In this document: piece by piece, positions 5,839 to 8,498 of the stretch | Position numbering within the stretch: position 1 is the stretch's first letter | Layout of the letters: the number at the start of each line of letters is the position of its first letter | NCBI GenBank assembly: GCA_031373225.1 | Contig: JANMMM010000036.1 | Location: 1-8,498 of the forward strand | Direction of reading: 5' to 3' | Source of the DNA: JANOYJ01 sp031373225 | GTDB taxonomy: Bacteria > Pseudomonadota > Alphaproteobacteria > Rhizobiales > Rhizobiaceae | DNA length: 8,498 nucleotides | Notes under the pieces: model-generated | What the model saw: the letters and a program-made list of their open reading frames with translations, nothing else | Database searches by the model: none | What the model was told of the DNA's origin: nothing | Program-made: the position numbers and the translations under genes

Positions 5839-5888
5839 ACGTCCAGTATAGCAACACTTTTTATGCTGCTGGTGATTTCAGAACCGCC

Positions 5889-6497
5889 TCACCCGTGCCC
5901 GCAGCTCATGCTCAGCCTTGCGGGGTCAACACCCATGCCCATCAGCACCCGCTCATAGGTGTGCGACATGTCGCTTGAAAACAGGATGCTTTCGCTCGCC
6001 GGGCAGGTGAGCCAGCCGTTTTCGGCGATTTCGTTCTCCAGCTGCCCCGGCTGCCAGCCGGAATAGCCTAGCGTCATCAGTTTGCGGCGCGGGCCGTCGC
6101 CCTTGATGATGGCGCGCAGAATGTCGATGGTGGCGGTCAGGCACACATCCTCGGAGACGGGCATGGTCGAGCCGACCATGAAATCGTCGCTGTGGATGAC
6201 AAAGCCCCGGCTCCTGTCCACCGGCCCGCCATTGCGCACCTGCAGACCGCGCGCCGCCTCGGGCAGTTTGATGATCTCGTCCACGCGGGCGACGCCGAGC
6301 TGCAGCAGTATTTCCTTGAAAATCACCGGCTGGCTCTGGTTGATGATGAAGCCCATCGCGCCGTCGTCGCTGTGGGCGCAGATATAGATGACCGCGCGCG
6401 CGAACCTCTCATCGCCCATGCCTGGCATGGCGACGAGGAATTGGTCGTTCAGAAACCCCTTGCCGGTTCCCTTGTCGCGCAGATCTCTCAGGTTCAT
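5889..6497 (-). CDS. yqgE: YqgE/AlgH family protein (UPF0301)
   Basis: Seen: 202 residues from ATG 6497, the usual length for the family. The open frame extends 83 codons further upstream, but that part is unlike the family and overlaps the divergent promoter region. Signatures are FLVAMPGMGDERFARAVIY near residue 20, DGAMGFIINQ, RNGGPVD, and LGYSGWQPGQLENEIAENGWL in the C-terminal half. Known: YqgE/AlgH is a widespread conserved protein of unsettled biochemical role, linked to alginate regulation in Pseudomonas by its name. No clear Shine-Dalgarno precedes 6497, so an alternative start just downstream is possible. The last 48 codons are duplicated at 4977-5123, which makes the current 3' end a possible product of insertion-linked gene-end replacement. 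It is divergent from the DsbD-like gene. Confidence 0.93.
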   Translation of the reverse strand: MNLRDLRDKGTGKGFLNDQFLVAMPGMGDERFARAVIYICAHSDDGAMGFIINQSQPVIFKEILLQLGVARVDEIIKLPEAARGLQVRNGGPVDRSRGFVIHSDDFMVGSTMPVSEDVCLTATIDILRAIIKGDGPRRKLMTLGYSGWQPGQLENEIAENGWLTCPASESILFSSDMSHTYERVLMGMGVDPARLSMSCGHG

Positions 6498-6651
6498 GAG
6501 ATTAAGGTAGCAAGGAAATGGGAAATGGAAAGCGCTAATCGATTGAGACGGCCAACAAACGCCCGCACTGTTGCGCCGCTGCCAAAGTTCAAGAAGTCGG
6601 CCCAAGAAATCGTGATTGTCTCTTGAACCCGCTTTGAGGCAGAAAGCCGCC
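6498..6651. promoter_or_regulatory. Divergent intergenic region yqgE / DsbD-like gene
   Basis: 154 bases separating the two divergent starts, so promoters for both must lie here. No strong -35/-10 pair stands out. TACCTT (minus strand) close to the yqgE start is a possible -10. A short purine-rich tandem (GGAAATGGGAAATGG) sits near the yqgE side. Location is inferred from gene orientation. Confidence 0.4.
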
Positions 6652-7455
6652 ATGAAACTGTTCCTAAGCCTCATTCTCGCGCTCGCCGCGCCGTCCGCCG
6701 CCCTCGCCGCCTCGACAGACTGGATCGATGAAGAAGGCGCGCGCATCCGCCTTGTCGCCGCCGAGCCTGCGCCCGAAGCGACGGAAATCCGCGCGGCGCT
6801 GGTGGTCGAGCTGAGGCCCGGCTGGAAGACCTATTGGCGCGATCCGGGCAATTCCGGGGTTCCGCCGCAGTTTAATCTTGGCGGCGGCAGGAATGTGACG
6901 GCGGCGCGGCTGGACTTTCCCGCGCCGGACCGGTTTGGCGAAGGCGCCAGCGCCGCCACTGGCTACAAGCATCCGGTGTCGTTTCCGCTGACGCTGGCGC
7001 TGCAGATGCCTGGAGGTCCGAGCACTGTCAAGGCAAGCGCCTTCCTCGGAATCTGCGAGGAAATATGCGTTCCGGTGCAGCTGGAATTTGCGCTGGATGT
7101 GCCGGTCGCCATCGGCAGCACGGCGGATCAGGCGCTGGTTCAGGCTGCCTTTGACGCGCTGCCGAAGGCGGCAAGCGCCGGTTTCGGGCTTTCGAACCTG
7201 TCCTACCAGAACAAGGCGCTTGAAATTGAGGTCCTGACGCCTCCCTCCTCCGCCGCGCCGGAGCTTTTCATCGCCGCTGACCGCTTCCTTCTCGGCGCGC
7301 CTAAACTCACCGCGTCGCTGAAAAACAAGAGCCGCTACATTGTGCCGATAATTTTTGCGCCGAAGACCGCCAAGATCGAAGACACGGAAGTCTATTACAC
7401 GATCAAGTCCGGCGGCATGGCTGTGTCGGGTTCGGTTCCGCCAAGGGCAAACTGA
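6652..7455 (+). CDS. Exported DsbD N-terminal-domain-like (DsbC/ScsB-type) thiol-disulfide protein
   Basis: Seen: 267 residues from ATG 6652. This start was preferred over TTG 6616 because the signal peptide begins there (MKLFLSLILAL..., cleavage after SAALA, about residue 20) and GAGG precedes it, although the spacing of 12 bases is long. The mature part has LRPGWKTYWRDPGNSGVPP, typical of the DsbD-N/'disulphide bond corrector' domain, and a C-x3-C motif, C135 and C139 in GICEEICVP. A beta-rich C-terminal half follows. Known: this domain in DsbD/ScsB passes reducing electrons to periplasmic partners. Here it lacks the membrane DsbD beta and thioredoxin-like gamma domains. Inference: a periplasmic redox or copper-stress protein needing a separate membrane electron donor. 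The peroxiredoxin gene follows 93 bases downstream on the same strand. Confidence 0.85.
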   Translation: MKLFLSLILALAAPSAALAASTDWIDEEGARIRLVAAEPAPEATEIRAALVVELRPGWKTYWRDPGNSGVPPQFNLGGGRNVTAARLDFPAPDRFGEGASAATGYKHPVSFPLTLALQMPGGPSTVKASAFLGICEEICVPVQLEFALDVPVAIGSTADQALVQAAFDALPKAASAGFGLSNLSYQNKALEIEVLTPPSSAAPELFIAADRFLLGAPKLTASLKNKSRYIVPIIFAPKTAKIEDTEVYYTIKSGGMAVSGSVPPRAN

Positions 7456-7466
7456 AGCTCCCCATC

Positions 7467-7494
7467 TCGACAGGCGGCTCCTGAAAACTATATG
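7467..7494 (+). promoter_or_regulatory. Candidate promoter of the peroxiredoxin gene
   Basis: TCGACA (7467-7472, five of six to TTGACA), a 16-base spacer and TATATG (7489-7494) lie in the 93-base gap before the peroxiredoxin start. This would allow expression independent of the upstream gene. Consensus match only. Confidence 0.3.
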
Positions 7495-7548
7495 AGGGCT
7501 TCGGACAACTTGCCGTGCAGGCAGGCCTTTCATTTTCAGGAGCGTTTT

Positions 7549-8025
7549 ATGACGATTTCAATTGGCGACAAGCTTCCCGACGCGACGTTTAAAGTCCGGA
7601 TTGAAAGCGAATTTGCGGACACAACGACAGCCGATGTTTTCTCGAGGAAAAAGGTCGTGCTGTTCGGCCTGCCCGGAGCGTTCACGCCGACCTGCTCGAT
7701 GAACCATCTGCCCGGCTTTCTGGAGAACCGCGACGTGATCCTGTCCAAAGGCGTTGATGAGATCGCCGTCGTCGCGGTCAACGACCATCATGTGATGAAG
7801 GCCTGGTCGGAAGCGACGGGCGGCAAGGGCAAGATAAAGTTCCTAGCCGACGGCACGGCGGCATTCACCAAAGCCATCGGCATGGACGCGGAAATGGGGC
7901 CGATGGGCCTGCGATCCAAGCGATTTTCGATGATTGTCGAGGACGGCGTCGTGAAGCAGTTGAACGTCGAGGCGGGTCCGGGCGTCGACACATCCGGCGC
8001 GGCGACAATCCTGTCGCAGCTGTGA
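7549..8025 (+). CDS. Prx5-type peroxiredoxin, 1-Cys
   Basis: Seen: 158 residues from ATG 7549, with AGGAG six bases upstream. The upstream in-frame start at 7492 is rejected because it lacks a ribosome site and adds unlike residues. The active-site signature PGAFTPTCS places the peroxidatic Cys at residue 49. It is the only Cys, so there is no resolving Cys. The VFSRKKVVLFGLPGAF and RSKRFSMIVEDGVVKQLNVE blocks are typical of the Prx5/hybrid subfamily, and the length is normal. Known: such enzymes reduce H2O2 and alkyl hydroperoxides using glutathione/glutaredoxin or thioredoxin. With no second Cys, an external thiol such as glutathione or Grx is likely. It is cytosolic (no signal peptide) and convergent with rnhA across a large palindrome. 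Confidence 0.95.
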   Translation: MTISIGDKLPDATFKVRIESEFADTTTADVFSRKKVVLFGLPGAFTPTCSMNHLPGFLENRDVILSKGVDEIAVVAVNDHHVMKAWSEATGGKGKIKFLADGTAAFTKAIGMDAEMGPMGLRSKRFSMIVEDGVVKQLNVEAGPGVDTSGAATILSQL

Positions 8026-8034
8026 GGGGCGCAT

Positions 8035-8170
8035 GACTCTCCCTCACCTGCTTCGCTCCGCGAAGCTGTCCTCTCCCCGGGTTGGAGAGGGGAAAGATCA
8101 GCGGCTCTCCTTCGCCACTCCCCTCCGGGGAGAGGACAGCTTCGCGCAGCGAAGCAGGTGAGGGAGAGTC
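8035..8170. repeat. Large inverted repeat (REP/RUP-like), possible bidirectional terminator
   Basis: Arms 8035-8078 and 8127-8170, 44 bases each, are reverse complements except for one base. A 48-base centre contains further pairing tracts (GAGGGG/CCCCTC). It begins ten bases after the peroxiredoxin stop and lies between convergent genes, so transcripts from either side would form a very stable stem. There is no T-run. Similar 'CTCACCTGCTTCGC...GAGAGG' palindromes recur in Hyphomicrobiales intergenic DNA (recalled). Role as terminator is inferred. Confidence 0.9.
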
Positions 8171-8240
8171 TGAAGCACGTGGTGGAAACTCCCGCTTACG
8201 CGGAGGCATCGGCGAACGACGCGACGCGGATTGCGCTGTC

Positions 8241-8498
8241 TCACCCCCGCCGGAACGGCGCCAGCGCCTCCCGGGCCAGCTCGTCGCAGCGCTCGTTCTC
8301 GGGGTGGCCGGCATGGCCCTTGATCCAGTGAATTTCGACGTCGTGATTCAGCCGCGCCGCGTCGAGCGCCTGCCACAGATCTGCGTTCTTCACCGGCTTT
8401 TTGTCCGCCGTCTTCCAGCCGTTTTTCTTCCAGCCGTGGATCCAAGTTTTGAGTCCGTCCCGCAGATAAGACGAGTCGGAATAAAGCTTTACCGCGCA
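8241..8498 (-). CDS. rnhA: Ribonuclease HI, C-terminal part (cut by window edge)
   Basis: Seen on the minus strand: 85 residues running in from the window end to TGA at 8241-8243. They include LYSDSSYLRDGL, the near-invariant WIHGWKKNGWKTADKKPVKN, WIKGHAGHPENE and RCDELAREAL. The Asp of SDSSY corresponds to catalytic D70 of the E. coli enzyme, the His of GHAGH to H124, and the Asp of CDEL to D134. D10 and E48 would lie outside the window. Known: RNase HI cleaves the RNA strand of RNA-DNA hybrids in replication and R-loop removal. The C-terminus ends normally soon after the last helix. The gene is convergent with the peroxiredoxin gene, with a 215-base gap holding the large palindrome. Confidence 0.97.
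   Translation of the reverse strand, partial: CAVKLYSDSSYLRDGLKTWIHGWKKNGWKTADKKPVKNADLWQALDAARLNHDVEIHWIKGHAGHPENERCDELAREALAPFRRG

Noticed and set aside
4569..5978. Long plus-strand open frame of 469 codons
   Set aside because: It runs antisense through the cupredoxin, the yqgE fragment and both toxin-antitoxin genes, each with its own ribosome site and family motifs. Its translation is Ser/Arg/Pro-rich without domains.
6498..6746. N-terminal 83-codon extension of yqgE
   Set aside because: Unlike the family, overlaps the divergent promoter region, and the protein from 6497 already has normal length.
6664..7533. Minus-strand open frame of 289 codons
   Set aside because: Antisense shadow of the signal-peptide-bearing DsbD-like gene; Arg-rich translation typical of GC-rich antisense frames.

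Overview
The window looks like a stretch of an alphaproteobacterial chromosome, most likely from the order Hyphomicrobiales (Rhizobiales). It is GC-rich. It carries the gene set yqgE / DsbD-N-type thiol-disulfide protein / Prx5-like peroxiredoxin / convergent rnhA, which I remember as a recurring Hyphomicrobiales neighbourhood (not checked here). It also has palindromic intergenic elements of the kind scattered through that order. No rRNA, tRNA or CRISPR array was seen.

Layout. (1) 2-2263, +: C-terminal 753 residues of a membrane sensor with PAS, degenerate GGDEF and intact EAL domains, a probable c-di-GMP phosphodiesterase cut by the window edge. (2) 2264-3508, +: a visibly AT-richer cassette of two unrecognised genes. 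It sits behind a compact promoter with two near-identical 18-bp palindromes spaced 39 bp apart. The second gene resembles phage-type BECR-fold nucleases and the first may be a DNA-binding partner, so this is a candidate new toxin-antitoxin-like pair. (3) 3509-4327: no intact gene. It holds a 110-bp sequence repeated directly 666 bp apart, an inverted pair of REP-like elements, and what looks like the 3' remnant of a RelB/DinJ-type antitoxin. (4) 4328-4822, -: secreted Met-rich cupredoxin. (5) 4975-6035: a HigB/HigA-type toxin-antitoxin operon (-) lying between two direct copies of the 3' end of yqgE. One copy is the end of the intact gene and the other is a detached fragment. (6) 5889-6497, -: yqgE. 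(7) 6652-8025, +: an exported DsbD N-domain-like protein followed by a 1-Cys peroxiredoxin. (8) 8035-8170: a large near-perfect inverted repeat between convergent genes. (9) 8241-8498, -: C-terminal part of RNase HI.

The housekeeping genes (EAL protein, cupredoxin, yqgE, thiol-redox pair, rnhA) are the conserved frame. The interval from about 2270 to 5886 looks like an accessory patch that has repeatedly received small toxin-antitoxin-like modules and repeats. One clear insertion scar is at the yqgE 3' end. The redox genes 6652-8025 fit an envelope/cytosol thiol and peroxide defence role, and the cupredoxin fits periplasmic copper handling or electron transfer. Assignments come from reading translated sequence by eye. 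No database search was possible.
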